The notes beneath the pieces are model-generated. The model had not been told where the DNA came from. It searched no databases and saw only the letters and a program-made list of their open reading frames with translations. The translations under genes and the position numbers were made by a program. Below are positions 27,215 to 35,780 of a stretch of DNA of 64,000 nucleotides, one piece after another. Source of the stretch: an uncultured Clostridium sp. (lineage in GTDB: Bacteria > Bacillota > Clostridia > Clostridiales > Clostridiaceae); contig URKQ01000001.1 of assembly GCA_900548455.1 (NCBI GenBank), positions 186,001-250,000 of the forward strand, in the 5' to 3' direction. Numbering within the stretch: the stretch's first letter is position 1; every line of letters starts with the position of its first letter.

Positions 27215-27889
27215 ATGGGAAAAATACTAATTGTTGAAGATGATAAAATACTAAATAGAGGTGTAGCCTTTGCTCTAAGAAAAGAAGGGTATGAAGTTGT
27301 ATCTGCATTTTCTAAAGAGGAAGGGCGCAGTTACATCTTTAACGGAGAGATAGATTTTTTACTGTTAGATATTAATCTTCCTGATGGTAATGGCCTTGAG
27401 CTTTGTAGAGAAATAAGAAATGATTGTAACTTCCCCATAGTTTTTTTAACTGCTAATAATACTGAAGAAGATATGGTTAAGGGTTTTGAACTAGGGTGTG
27501 ATGATTATATATCAAAACCTTTTTCAGTAGAAGTTTTAAAGTACAAAGTCAATGCAATTCTTAGAAGAAAGAATTTAAAGGATGAAAATGTATTTAGTTA
27601 TAAGGATTTAAAAATTAATTTTGATAAGATGGAAGTTATGATAAATGAAAAGGAAGTTAAATTAACGGCTACAGAGTACAAGCTTTTAGAGTTGATGGTT
27701 AAAAATAAAGGTAAAGTTTTAACAAAGGATATTCTTTTAGAGAAGCTATGGGATAATAGTGGTAATTTTGTAGATGAAAATACACTAAGCGTAAATATAA
27801 GAAGGATAAGAAAGAAAATAGAAAAAGATCCTAAAAATCCTGAATACATAACAACTGTATTTGGAATAGGATATATATTTGGAGAATAG
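27215..27889 (+). CDS. OmpR-family response regulator, module D
   Basis: A 224-aa regulator. Acidic pocket VEDD, phosphoacceptor Asp52 in LLLDINLPDGNG, Lys in YISKPFSV, and a winged-helix output domain ending FGIGYIFGE. Start: GAGGTGA is at 27204-27210; both GTG 27212 and ATG 27215 are in frame, and ATG is preferred. The receiver-output plan and the kinase type make this closest to BceR-like regulators. It probably activates the transporter pair at 23914. Confidence 0.9.
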   Translation: MGKILIVEDDKILNRGVAFALRKEGYEVVSAFSKEEGRSYIFNGEIDFLLLDINLPDGNGLELCREIRNDCNFPIVFLTANNTEEDMVKGFELGCDDYISKPFSVEVLKYKVNAILRRKNLKDENVFSYKDLKINFDKMEVMINEKEVKLTATEYKLLELMVKNKGKVLTKDILLEKLWDNSGNFVDENTLSVNIRRIRKKIEKDPKNPEYITTVFGIGYIFGE

Positions 27890-27893
27890 ATTT

Positions 27894-28946
27894 ATGAAGA
27901 AAAAGTTGGATAAGGTACTATTTATATTTAAAATCCTTTTTATTTCAATAGTTATTTTGTTTAATCTTTGGATGTTAGTGGTAATACAAAGTTTAAAGGT
28001 ATCAATAAGTATTTTTATATTTTCCATTTTTGTAATTCTATCTTATCTTTTTTATGAAAGATTAAATGAAAAATATATGGAAGAGATATTTATACAACTT
28101 TCAGATATGTTAGCTACTATTATAGACATGAGAGAAGAAGAGGTTTTCTCAACCATAGAAGATTCTCTTTTTTCAAAACTTCAACATCAAACAATCAAAC
28201 TAACTACAATATTAAAAAATAAAAATAAAGATATTGAAGATGAAAGAAATGAAATAAAATCGTTGATTTCAGATATATCACATCAGTTGAAGACTCCTTT
28301 AACTAATTTAAAAATGTATGGTGAGTTTTTACAAGATGAAAGTTTAAGTGAAGAAGAAAGAAAAGAGTTTACTAAAGTTATTATTGTATCTCTTAATAGA
28401 ATGAGTTTTTTAGTTGAAAGTATGATTAAGATGTCTAGGTTAGAAAGTGGAGTAATTAGTCTAAAACCACAAATGAATAGCTTAAATGAAACTATACTTA
28501 TGGCTATTGGACAAGTCCAAAAAAAAGCGCGATTAAAAAACATAGTTATAGAACTTAATGAAATAGATAAAATTAATATTGTTCATGATAAAAATTGGAT
28601 ATACGAAGGTTTTTTTAATATTTTAGAAAATGCGGTTAAATATACAAAGCAACAGGGCGTTATTGAAATAACTTTAAAAAGGTATGACATGTTCGCTAGA
28701 GTTGATATTAAGGACAATGGCAGTGGTATAAGCGAGGAAGAAATTCCTAAAATATTTAAAAGATTTTATAGAGGAACTAATGCTAATGATGTTGAAGGAA
28801 TAGGCATAGGACTTTATTTAACGAGGGAAATTATTAAAAAGCATGGTGGATATATTAAGGTGACATCTAGTAATAAAGGCACAAATTTTTCTGTATTTTT
28901 ACCTAATAATGTAGCCGAATATAGCATAGTAAGGCTCTTTAACTAA
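27894..28946 (+). CDS. Intramembrane-sensing-type histidine kinase, module D
   Basis: A 350-aa kinase. Two N-terminal helices (about 9-30 and 36-54) are separated by only a few residues, so there is almost no ectodomain. This is the BceS-like intramembrane-sensing plan in which the transporter itself is the sensor. H-box SDISHQLKTPL with His130, N-box NILENAVKY, G1 DNGSGI, G2 GIGLYLT. Start: an in-frame TTG at 27879 has its own GGAGA downstream of it, so the ATG at 27894 with GGAGA at 27881-27885 is chosen. It differs from the module A and C kinases, which carry ectodomains of about 75-80 residues. Confidence 0.88.
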   Translation: MKKKLDKVLFIFKILFISIVILFNLWMLVVIQSLKVSISIFIFSIFVILSYLFYERLNEKYMEEIFIQLSDMLATIIDMREEEVFSTIEDSLFSKLQHQTIKLTTILKNKNKDIEDERNEIKSLISDISHQLKTPLTNLKMYGEFLQDESLSEEERKEFTKVIIVSLNRMSFLVESMIKMSRLESGVISLKPQMNSLNETILMAIGQVQKKARLKNIVIELNEIDKINIVHDKNWIYEGFFNILENAVKYTKQQGVIEITLKRYDMFARVDIKDNGSGISEEEIPKIFKRFYRGTNANDVEGIGIGLYLTREIIKKHGGYIKVTSSNKGTNFSVFLPNNVAEYSIVRLFN

Positions 28947-28988
28947 ATAAAGTCATGAGCCTAAAGTAATAAATGTGGGGAGGGGATT

Positions 28989-29019
28989 TTTAGTGAATAG
29001 TGCTAAGCTTTTCACTAAA
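28989..29019 (+). promoter_or_regulatory. Leader hairpin and short overlapping ORF upstream of the SDR gene
   Basis: A perfect 9-bp stem TTTAGTGAA/TTCACTAAA. A strong GGGGAGGGG (28977-28985) serves a GTG at 28993 inside the stem that opens a 20-codon frame ending at 29055, past the SDR start (29028) in another frame. The SDR has only a weak site of its own. This looks like translational coupling or control of SDR initiation. Confidence 0.35.
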
Positions 29020-29027
29020 GAGAAATT

Positions 29028-29804
29028 ATGTATAGTGAATTTAAAGGCAAAGTAGTGTTAATAACAGGTGGTACTAGTGGAATTGGTAAAGCAACATCAT
29101 TTGAATTTGCAAAACATGGAGCAAGAGTTATTATTTGTGGAAGAAACAAGGAAAAAGGGAAAGAAACTTTAAAAGAAGCGTTAGAAATGGGACTAGATAT
29201 TGAATATATGTGTGTGGATGTTTCAAAGCCTAATGAGGTAAAAGAAATGATTACTAGCATAGTAGAAAAGTACGGAACTTTGGATATAGCTTTTAATAAT
29301 TCAGGAATAGATGGTCAGCCTACCTCAGTTATGGAGTGCAGTGAAGAAGAGTGGGAAAGTGTAATAAACGTAAACTTAAACGGAGAATTTTATTGCATGA
29401 AGTATGAAACTATTGAAATGAGTAAAAAAGGTGGTGGCGTTATTGTTAATATGCTTTCAGCATCAGCACATACATGTACACCACGAGGTGTTGCTTATGT
29501 AGCAAGCAAGCATGCCCTTGTAGGGTTAACTAAGTCTTCAGCAATGGCATGTGCCGATAAAAATATACGTATTAATGGAATATCTCCTGGACTTATTAAA
29601 ACTCCAATGACTATTCCAAACCCAGAAGATGAAGAAGAATACTTAAAATTCGTCAATAGGCTTACACCTATGGGGCGTATAGGAAGTCCTAAAGAAGTTG
29701 CTGAAGTTGTGCTTTGGCTTTGTTCTTCAAAAGCCTCCTTTGTTACTGGAGAAATAATAAAAATCGATGGTGGATTATTGGCAGGGATAATAACTGGACA
29801 TTAA
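29028..29804 (+). CDS. Short-chain dehydrogenase/reductase (SDR)
   Basis: A 258-aa classical SDR. Cofactor motif TGGTSGIGKAT (about 12-22). The residues after strand 2 (CGRNKEKG) favour NADP(H). The NNSGIDG strand-4 motif is present; the catalytic pair is Tyr and Lys in VAYVASKHALV, with Ser in MLSASAHT. The ending FVTGEIIKIDGGL is typical. It is close to glucose-1-dehydrogenase/3-oxoacyl-ACP-reductase-like enzymes; substrate not predictable. Transcribed convergently with the patatin gene, sharing the terminator. Confidence 0.88.
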   Translation: MYSEFKGKVVLITGGTSGIGKATSFEFAKHGARVIICGRNKEKGKETLKEALEMGLDIEYMCVDVSKPNEVKEMITSIVEKYGTLDIAFNNSGIDGQPTSVMECSEEEWESVINVNLNGEFYCMKYETIEMSKKGGGVIVNMLSASAHTCTPRGVAYVASKHALVGLTKSSAMACADKNIRINGISPGLIKTPMTIPNPEDEEEYLKFVNRLTPMGRIGSPKEVAEVVLWLCSSKASFVTGEIIKIDGGLLAGIITGH

Positions 29805-29809
29805 ATAAT

Positions 29810-29847
29810 AAAAATGAGCTAGACTTGTACAAATCTAGCTCATTTTT
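29810..29847. terminator. Bidirectional terminator between SDR and patatin genes
   Basis: AAAATGAGCTAGA pairs with TCTAGCTCATTTT (13 bp); A and T tracts on either side serve both strands. Confidence 0.9.
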
Positions 29848-30680
29848 ATAAATTCATTAATAAGTTTTCCATCTTTATAGCCTTTTTCATAGAGTTTTTG
29901 GATTCTATCAGGTTTTCTCGTTAAAGTATTTACATTACAACAGTCATCAGGAGCTAAAATAAGAACTCTTCCTGTAGGAAGATATTTATTAAGAACTTCA
30001 TCAAGAGTTCCATTATATCTAGCGTGTTCTGTTTGGAGCTTTTTATAAACGTTTGGATATTTTTTCTTAAGTATTTTAAAAGATAATAAATCTCTATCTT
30101 TTCCTTCTCTGTAATCTACAGGTTTTGTAAGAATTAAAACTACTTTTTCACAGCCATCTTCAAAGGCTTTTTTTATTGGAATTGGATCAGCAACGCCTCC
30201 ATCAAAATATTCTTGTCCATGCCAAAGATAGGGTTTGCATACTATTGGAATACAGCAAGAAGCTTTTAACATTCCATAATCATTTTTTACAAAGTCTTTT
30301 GTTTCAAAATATTCAGGTTCACCAGTTCTAGCATTGGTAGTTACTACCTTCATAATACTACCACAGTTTAAGATGGTATCCATATCTAAAGGATCTTCCC
30401 CATCCTCATTAGACATAGTACTATAAACATAATCTAAGTCAATATATGAACCATTATGTATAAAATTGGAAACACTCATATATTCTTTTCTATCAATATA
30501 ATCTTTGTAAAATCTGAGGTTTCTACCTGGCTGGTTACCTAAGTAAGATGCAATATTCCCACTTCCAGCAGAAACACCAATGCAATATGGGAATTTTATG
30601 TTGTGATTTAAACAATAATCGAAAATTCCGGCACCATATACATCACGCATACCTCCACCAACATCAATAATACCTATCAT
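29835..30680 (-). CDS. Patatin-like phospholipase
   Basis: A 281-aa lipase of the patatin/RssA/YjjU type. The oxyanion loop is VGGGMRDVYGAG (about 6-17). The nucleophile elbow is GVSAGSGN with Ser in G-x-S-x-G. The catalytic Asp is in DGGVADPIPI. Cytoplasmic by the absence of any signal. Predicted to release fatty acids from phospholipids or lipid esters. Start: GTG at 30689 overlaps the AGAGGTG site, so ATG at 30680 is preferred. It diverges from the AraC regulator at 31008 across a 327-bp gap that holds several hairpins. Confidence 0.85.
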   Translation of the reverse strand: MIGIIDVGGGMRDVYGAGIFDYCLNHNIKFPYCIGVSAGSGNIASYLGNQPGRNLRFYKDYIDRKEYMSVSNFIHNGSYIDLDYVYSTMSNEDGEDPLDMDTILNCGSIMKVVTTNARTGEPEYFETKDFVKNDYGMLKASCCIPIVCKPYLWHGQEYFDGGVADPIPIKKAFEDGCEKVVLILTKPVDYREGKDRDLLSFKILKKKYPNVYKKLQTEHARYNGTLDEVLNKYLPTGRVLILAPDDCCNVNTLTRKPDRIQKLYEKGYKDGKLINEFIKMS

Positions 30681-30700
30681 GAATTTCACCTCTATATTTA

Positions 30701-30870
30701 TGCTCTGTATGCTTCACCTTTTTTAGAAAAGACTTGCATACAGAGCTGAATTACATTATTCGGCTTTTTCAAAAGGAACCCTATGGTTCCCTTTGAGGAT
30801 CTCTCCTTAAACCGGAGGGGATAGAATCCCCCTTCACCCCTTCTTAGGAGAAGACTGGATAAGCTAGATA
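30701..30870. repeat. Cluster of inverted repeats, possible dispersed repeat element
   Basis: Within the 318-bp gap upstream of the patatin gene are three nested or adjacent palindromes. These are GCTCTGTATGC (30701-30711) with GCATACAGAGC (about 30734-30744), AAAGGAACC/GGTTCCCTTT (about 30765-30786), and GGGGATAGAATCCCC (about 30817-30831). The latter two are GC-rich for this genome. A 102-codon open frame on the minus strand crosses this area but is probably an artefact. The region could be a leader for patatin or a small repeat element. Confidence 0.4.
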
Positions 30871-31007
30871 CTTGATATTCTGAATAACTTATATATTCTA
30901 TCACTGTTTTTATTATAGAGTATATATATATATTAATAGTATTGAATGATAAAATAAAGTATATAATGAAAAAATTTGAAATTATTATGTAGAAAGAAGG
31001 TGGCATA

Positions 31008-31970
31008 TTGGAAAATAAACTTTTAGGTCTTGATGATAATTTCTATGGGGAAGGCTGTTTTTGCATTAGGGATGATAAAGAATGTAAGGTATATAAGATG
31101 GAAAATGAAACAGGCCAAGGAATGATGACTTCCTATACTGTTTTTGACGGAGTATATATTATATATAATGATTTTCATATGCGAGATGTTTCTTTAAAAG
31201 TTAAATCCCAACCATCTATAGTAGAGATAAATCACTGTAGAGAAGGTAGAATAGAATGTGAATATGCAGGTGAATATCTATACATAGAGGAAGGAGATTT
31301 TGTTATTGCGGCAAAGGAAACAAAAAGTAATTTTGAATGGTTCCCACTAGGACATTATCATGGTGTTTCTATAATACTAGACTTTGATAAAATATCAAGG
31401 GGAATGGAAGATCTATTAAAGATTTTTTCTATTGATATAGATGTATTAAAGCTAAAACTTTGTGGTGGAAGTAAACACTTTATAATGAAAAATAATGAAT
31501 CAATAAATCATATTTTTTCTGAGCTTTATAATGTTCATGATGCAGTTAAGTTAGATTATTTTAAAGTCAAAGTAGTAGAGTTATTATTATTTTTATTACC
31601 TATTGATTTTGTTACACACCAAGAAAAGCGTCCTTATTTTAAAAAAAGTCAGGTAGATATTGTAAAAAAGATGACCTATGATATAACAACTAATTTGGAG
31701 GAACATTACACTATTAAAGAACTTTCATTAAAATATGGCATGTCATTAACTACTATGAAAAATTGCTTTAAAGCTATTTATGGTTATCCCATTTATGAGT
31801 ATTTGAGGGAAGTTAGAATTCAAAAATCCTGTATTCTTTTAAGAAATACACCATATTCAATTATTGAAATAGCAAATCTAGTTGGATATGAAAATCCTAG
31901 TAAATTTGCAGCTGCTTTTAAATGTATAATGGGAATGACACCATCAAAGTACAGAAAAACTGCTGTCTAA
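31008..31970 (+). CDS. AraC-family transcriptional regulator
   Basis: A 320-aa regulator. The N-terminal 200 residues form a ligand-sensing domain with a cupin-like stretch (IEINHCREGRIECEY...). The C-terminal double helix-turn-helix (about 220-318) has TIKELSLKYGMSLTTMKNCF and the classic end IANLVGYENPSKFAAAFK with PSKYRK. Start is TTG at 31008 after AAGGTGG. The arrangement AraC then two ABC exporter half-subunits is the pattern of YbtA-YbtPQ-like siderophore or metallophore uptake units, so it probably activates the operon at 32118. Confidence 0.82.
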   Translation: MENKLLGLDDNFYGEGCFCIRDDKECKVYKMENETGQGMMTSYTVFDGVYIIYNDFHMRDVSLKVKSQPSIVEINHCREGRIECEYAGEYLYIEEGDFVIAAKETKSNFEWFPLGHYHGVSIILDFDKISRGMEDLLKIFSIDIDVLKLKLCGGSKHFIMKNNESINHIFSELYNVHDAVKLDYFKVKVVELLLFLLPIDFVTHQEKRPYFKKSQVDIVKKMTYDITTNLEEHYTIKELSLKYGMSLTTMKNCFKAIYGYPIYEYLREVRIQKSCILLRNTPYSIIEIANLVGYENPSKFAAAFKCIMGMTPSKYRKTAV

Positions 31971-32117
31971 ATGGAGCTTTTTTGGACTGAAGAGAGTCGG
32001 GGGAAATGCTATCTTTTATTATAATATAATTAATTGGTGCCAAGAAGGCACTAAAAAATTGGAAGCGGGTTAGTAAAAACTAACTCTGCCTTAATTATAA
32101 TAGAAGGAGGTTTTGGA
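31971..32117 (+). promoter_or_regulatory. Leader with paired hairpins upstream of the ABC exporter operon
   Basis: Contains an AT-rich promoter-like stretch (TTATTATAATATAATT, about 32015-32030), then GTGCC/GGCAC (about 32037-32050) and GGTTAGT-AAAA-ACTAACT (about 32069-32086) hairpins before the AGGAGG at 32105. No known riboswitch class is recognised. Confidence 0.3.
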
Positions 32118-33932
32118 ATGAATAAGAAAAAGGAAAAGTCCATAGGATTATTTTCTTATGCAGGCAATTATAAGATTTATACTATCTTAGGGTGTATCCT
32201 TTCAGGGATTAGTTCTATTTTTTCTCTTGTACCTTTTATATGTATTTGGAAGGTAATAGAAGAAGCTATAAGAGTTCTGCCAAATTTTGGCGAGGCTCAA
32301 AATTTAAGTTATTATGGTTGGATGGCAACAATTTTTGCAATACTTAGTATATTAGTTTATTTCCTTGGACTTTTATGTACACATAAAGCTGCATTTCGTA
32401 TAGCAAGGAATATAAAGGTAACAGCACTTCATCATATATTAAATCTACCATTAGGTTACTTCTCCAAGGAAGGAAGTGGAAAGCTTAGAAAAATAATAAA
32501 TGATGGAGCTGGCCAGACAGAGAGTTTTTTAGCTCATCAATTACCAGACATGACAGGAGCTTTTCTATCACCAATAGTATTAATAATATTGCTTTTTATC
32601 TTTGATTGGCGATTTGGGATTATTAGTTTTATACCTATAGGAATTAGTTTTATTTTTATGAGCAAGATGGCAGGAAACTCTTTAAAGGGGAAGATGGCAG
32701 AGTATCAAGGTGCTTTAGAAGATATAAATAATGAAGCAGTGGAATATATTAGGGGAGTTCCCGTGGTAAAAACTTTTCAACAAAGCATTTTTTCCTTTAA
32801 AAATTTTTATGAATCTATAATGAAATACAAAAAGTGGGTTATTAATTATACTGTATCTTTAAGACTTCCAATGACTTCATATACTGTTTGCATCAATGGA
32901 ATTTTTGCTTTTTTAATACCAGCTGGGATTTTACTTATGGGAACAGCAGTAAATTATGAAAAATTTTTATTAAGCTTTATTTTTTATCTTCTTATAACAC
33001 CTTTAATAACTTTTATGATGAATCGTATTCTTTATTCAAGTGAAAATACAATGCTTGCTAAGGATGCAATAAAAAGAATACAAAATATTCTTGATGAAAA
33101 ACCTTTAAAGGAAGCTGAAAATTCTAAAAAGCCAAATGGCAATTCTATAGAATTTAAAGATGTAACTTTCACGTATAAAGGCAATAAAAAGCCAGCCATA
33201 GATCATATATCATTTAAGGTAAAAGAAGGTAGTACTGTAGCATTTGTTGGACCATCGGGGGGTGGTAAAACTACCATTGCAAGACTTATTCCAAGATTTT
33301 GGGATGTAGATAAGGGTACTATTAAAATTGGAGGAGTAGATGTAAAAGATATAAAAACAAAGGATTTAATGGACAATATATCTTTTGTATTTCAAGAGAC
33401 TAGATTATTTAAGGCAAGTATTCTTGAGAATATCAAGGGAGGAAAAGAAAATGCATCTTTGCAAGAAATAAATGAAGCTATAAAAGCTGCTAGATGTGAG
33501 GATATAATTAAAAAGATGCCAAGGGGAATTGACACAGTTATTGGTGGAGATGGAGTTTATTTATCAGGAGGAGAAGCACAAAGAATTGCTTTAGCTCGTG
33601 CAATTTTAAAGGATGCACCTATAGTTCTTTTAGATGAAGCCACAGCCTTTGCAGATCCAGAAAATGAGCGTGAAATTCAACTTGCATTTGAAGAATTAAC
33701 TAAAGGAAAAACTGTTATAATGATTGCTCATAGATTGTCTACTATAAAAAGTGTTGATAATATTTATGTGGTCAAGGATGGAAAAATTGAAGAGCAAGGA
33801 GACCATGAACAATTGATTTCAAGGATGGGATTATACAATAAAATGTGGAATGAATATTGTTCGTCTATAGAGTGGAAGGTTAAAAATGCAAGAAAAGATG
33901 AACCTTTAAAGGAGGTGGTGTGTGGTGACTAA
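32118..33932 (+). CDS. ABC exporter-type half transporter, first subunit
   Basis: A 604-aa fused membrane and ATPase protein. Six helices occupy about 20-320. The ATPase domain runs from about 345: Walker A GPSGGGKTT, Q-loop FVFQETRLF, signature LSGGEAQRIALARA, Walker B IVLLDEATAFADPENE, switch His in IAHRLST. Start: ATG after GGAGG. It overlaps the second subunit, so the two probably form a heterodimer. The AraC neighbour suggests YbtPQ-like metallophore import or an efflux role. Direction and cargo are inference. Confidence 0.87.
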   Translation: MNKKKEKSIGLFSYAGNYKIYTILGCILSGISSIFSLVPFICIWKVIEEAIRVLPNFGEAQNLSYYGWMATIFAILSILVYFLGLLCTHKAAFRIARNIKVTALHHILNLPLGYFSKEGSGKLRKIINDGAGQTESFLAHQLPDMTGAFLSPIVLIILLFIFDWRFGIISFIPIGISFIFMSKMAGNSLKGKMAEYQGALEDINNEAVEYIRGVPVVKTFQQSIFSFKNFYESIMKYKKWVINYTVSLRLPMTSYTVCINGIFAFLIPAGILLMGTAVNYEKFLLSFIFYLLITPLITFMMNRILYSSENTMLAKDAIKRIQNILDEKPLKEAENSKKPNGNSIEFKDVTFTYKGNKKPAIDHISFKVKEGSTVAFVGPSGGGKTTIARLIPRFWDVDKGTIKIGGVDVKDIKTKDLMDNISFVFQETRLFKASILENIKGGKENASLQEINEAIKAARCEDIIKKMPRGIDTVIGGDGVYLSGGEAQRIALARAILKDAPIVLLDEATAFADPENEREIQLAFEELTKGKTVIMIAHRLSTIKSVDNIYVVKDGKIEEQGDHEQLISRMGLYNKMWNEYCSSIEWKVKNARKDEPLKEVVCGD

Positions 33933-35670
33933 TTATTTAAAAAGAATATTTGCACTTAGTGATAAAGGAGCAAAAGACCTATTTAAAGCTAGTATTTGTT
34001 GCACATTAACTAATATAAGTTTAATGTTACCAGTAACTATAATGTATTTTTTACTTCAAGATTTGCTGTTACCCCTTACTTATGGAAGTGGTAAGTTACC
34101 AGGAGTTACATTTTATTTAGTTGTTTCTGTAGTGGTTCTTGTAATAATATTTATATTAAATTATATACAATATAACGCCACTTTCTTAGCTTCTTATAGG
34201 GAAAGTGCCAATAAAAGAATTTCATTAGCTGAACATCTTAGAAAAATACCTCTATCTTTTTTTGGAAATAGGGATTTAGCTGATTTAACTACAACAATAA
34301 TGGGGGACTGTGCAGGTCTAGAGAAAGCATTTTCTCATTATATTCCTGAGTTATTTGGATCTATTGCTTCAGTAATATTAATAGGTATTGGACTTTTTAT
34401 TATGGATTGGCGTCTATCAATAGCACTTTTATGGGTAATTCCAGTAGCGTTTTTAATAACTGCAGGCGGTAAAAAACAACAGGATAAAGTTAATATTTTA
34501 AATAAGATGGTATCTTTAAAGTGTTCAGATGGTATTCAAGAATGTATTGAAACTGTAAAAGAGATTAAGTCTAATAATCTTAATGATAAATACTTAAAGG
34601 ATTTAGAAGAAAAGTTTAAATGGTCAGAAAAAATACAAATGAAAGCTGAGTTAAATTCAGCCCTATTTGTAGTTACGGCTCAAATGCTTTTAAGATTAGG
34701 AATTGCAACCACAGTATTAGTTGGAGGATTCCTTCTTACAAAGGGAAGTGTAGATTTATTAACTTTTTTAATGTTTTTAGTTGCGGCAACAAGAGTTTTT
34801 GACCCATTGTCATCTTCTCTTATAAATTTATCAGCAATTTTTGGAGCCTTATTGCAAATTAATAGAATGAAAGAAATCGAAACTCAACCAATACAAAAGG
34901 GAAGCGATAAAGCAATATATAGAGGATATGATATAACTTTTGATAATGTAGGATTTGCATATAATAATAGTGAAACAGTTCTTAAAGATGTATCCTTTGT
35001 TGCAAAACAAGGAGAGGTTACAGCATTGGTTGGACCATCTGGAGGAGGAAAGAGTACAGCATTAAAGCTAGCAGCACGCTTTTGGGATGTTACAAAAGGT
35101 TCCATAAAACTAGGTGGAACAGATATAAGCTATGTAGACCCTGAAGCTTTGCTTGAAAATATTTCTATAGTGTTTCAAGATGTAGTTTTATTTAATAATA
35201 GTATTATGGAAAATATAAGATTAGGAAGACGTGGTGCTACAGATGAAGAGGTATATGCAGCAGCTAGAGCAGCTCAATGTGAAGAGTTTATTGAAAGACT
35301 TCCTGAGGGCTACAACACAAGAATTGGAGAAAACGGAGCTATATTATCTGGTGGAGAACGTCAGAGAATTTCTATAGCTAGAGCTCTTTTAAAGGATGCA
35401 CCAGTGATATTTTTAGATGAGGCTACAGCTTCATTAGATGTAGAAAATGAATCAATAATTCAAAAGGCTATCTCAAATTTAATTGAAGAAAAAACGGTTC
35501 TTGTGATAGCACACCGTATGAGAACTATTGCTAATGCCGATAAGATTGTTGTTTTAGCTGAAGGTAGAGTAAAAGAAATAGGTACACCTGAAGTACTTAT
35601 AAAGGAAGATGGGATATATAAAAACATGGTAGAACTTCAAAAAGAAAGTGCTAATTGGAGTATTGCTTAA
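33925..35670 (+). CDS. ABC exporter-type half transporter, second subunit
   Basis: About 581 aa. Membrane domain with six helices (about 20-310), then ATPase: Walker A GPSGGGKST, signature LSGGERQRISIARA, Walker B VIFLDEATASLD, switch His in IAHRMRT. Two GTG codons (33922, 33925) are possible starts; GGAGGTGG at 33911-33918 favours the second. Overlap with the first subunit indicates coupled translation. Both partners keep the canonical Glu after Walker B, so both ATP sites look competent. Followed by a strong terminator. Confidence 0.87.
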   Translation: MTNYLKRIFALSDKGAKDLFKASICCTLTNISLMLPVTIMYFLLQDLLLPLTYGSGKLPGVTFYLVVSVVVLVIIFILNYIQYNATFLASYRESANKRISLAEHLRKIPLSFFGNRDLADLTTTIMGDCAGLEKAFSHYIPELFGSIASVILIGIGLFIMDWRLSIALLWVIPVAFLITAGGKKQQDKVNILNKMVSLKCSDGIQECIETVKEIKSNNLNDKYLKDLEEKFKWSEKIQMKAELNSALFVVTAQMLLRLGIATTVLVGGFLLTKGSVDLLTFLMFLVAATRVFDPLSSSLINLSAIFGALLQINRMKEIETQPIQKGSDKAIYRGYDITFDNVGFAYNNSETVLKDVSFVAKQGEVTALVGPSGGGKSTALKLAARFWDVTKGSIKLGGTDISYVDPEALLENISIVFQDVVLFNNSIMENIRLGRRGATDEEVYAAARAAQCEEFIERLPEGYNTRIGENGAILSGGERQRISIARALLKDAPVIFLDEATASLDVENESIIQKAISNLIEEKTVLVIAHRMRTIANADKIVVLAEGRVKEIGTPEVLIKEDGIYKNMVELQKESANWSIA

Positions 35671-35671
35671 A

Positions 35672-35706
35672 AAAATGATGGGATTCTTATAGAATTCCAT
35701 CATTTT
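35672..35706 (+). terminator. Terminator of the ABC exporter operon
   Basis: AAAATGATGGGATTC pairs with GAATTCCATCATTTT, loop of 5; A and T tracts flank it. Confidence 0.85.
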
Positions 35707-35780
35707 GTTATATATTTGTTAAGTTATTACTTAGAAGGACGATTATAAAAGATATGTATATATTTTAGGGATGTTATAAA

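Noticed and set aside
30698..31006. 102-codon minus-strand frame upstream of the patatin gene
   Set aside because: It covers the palindrome cluster and the promoter area of the AraC gene, has low-complexity composition and no family resemblance. It would also leave both neighbours without promoters.
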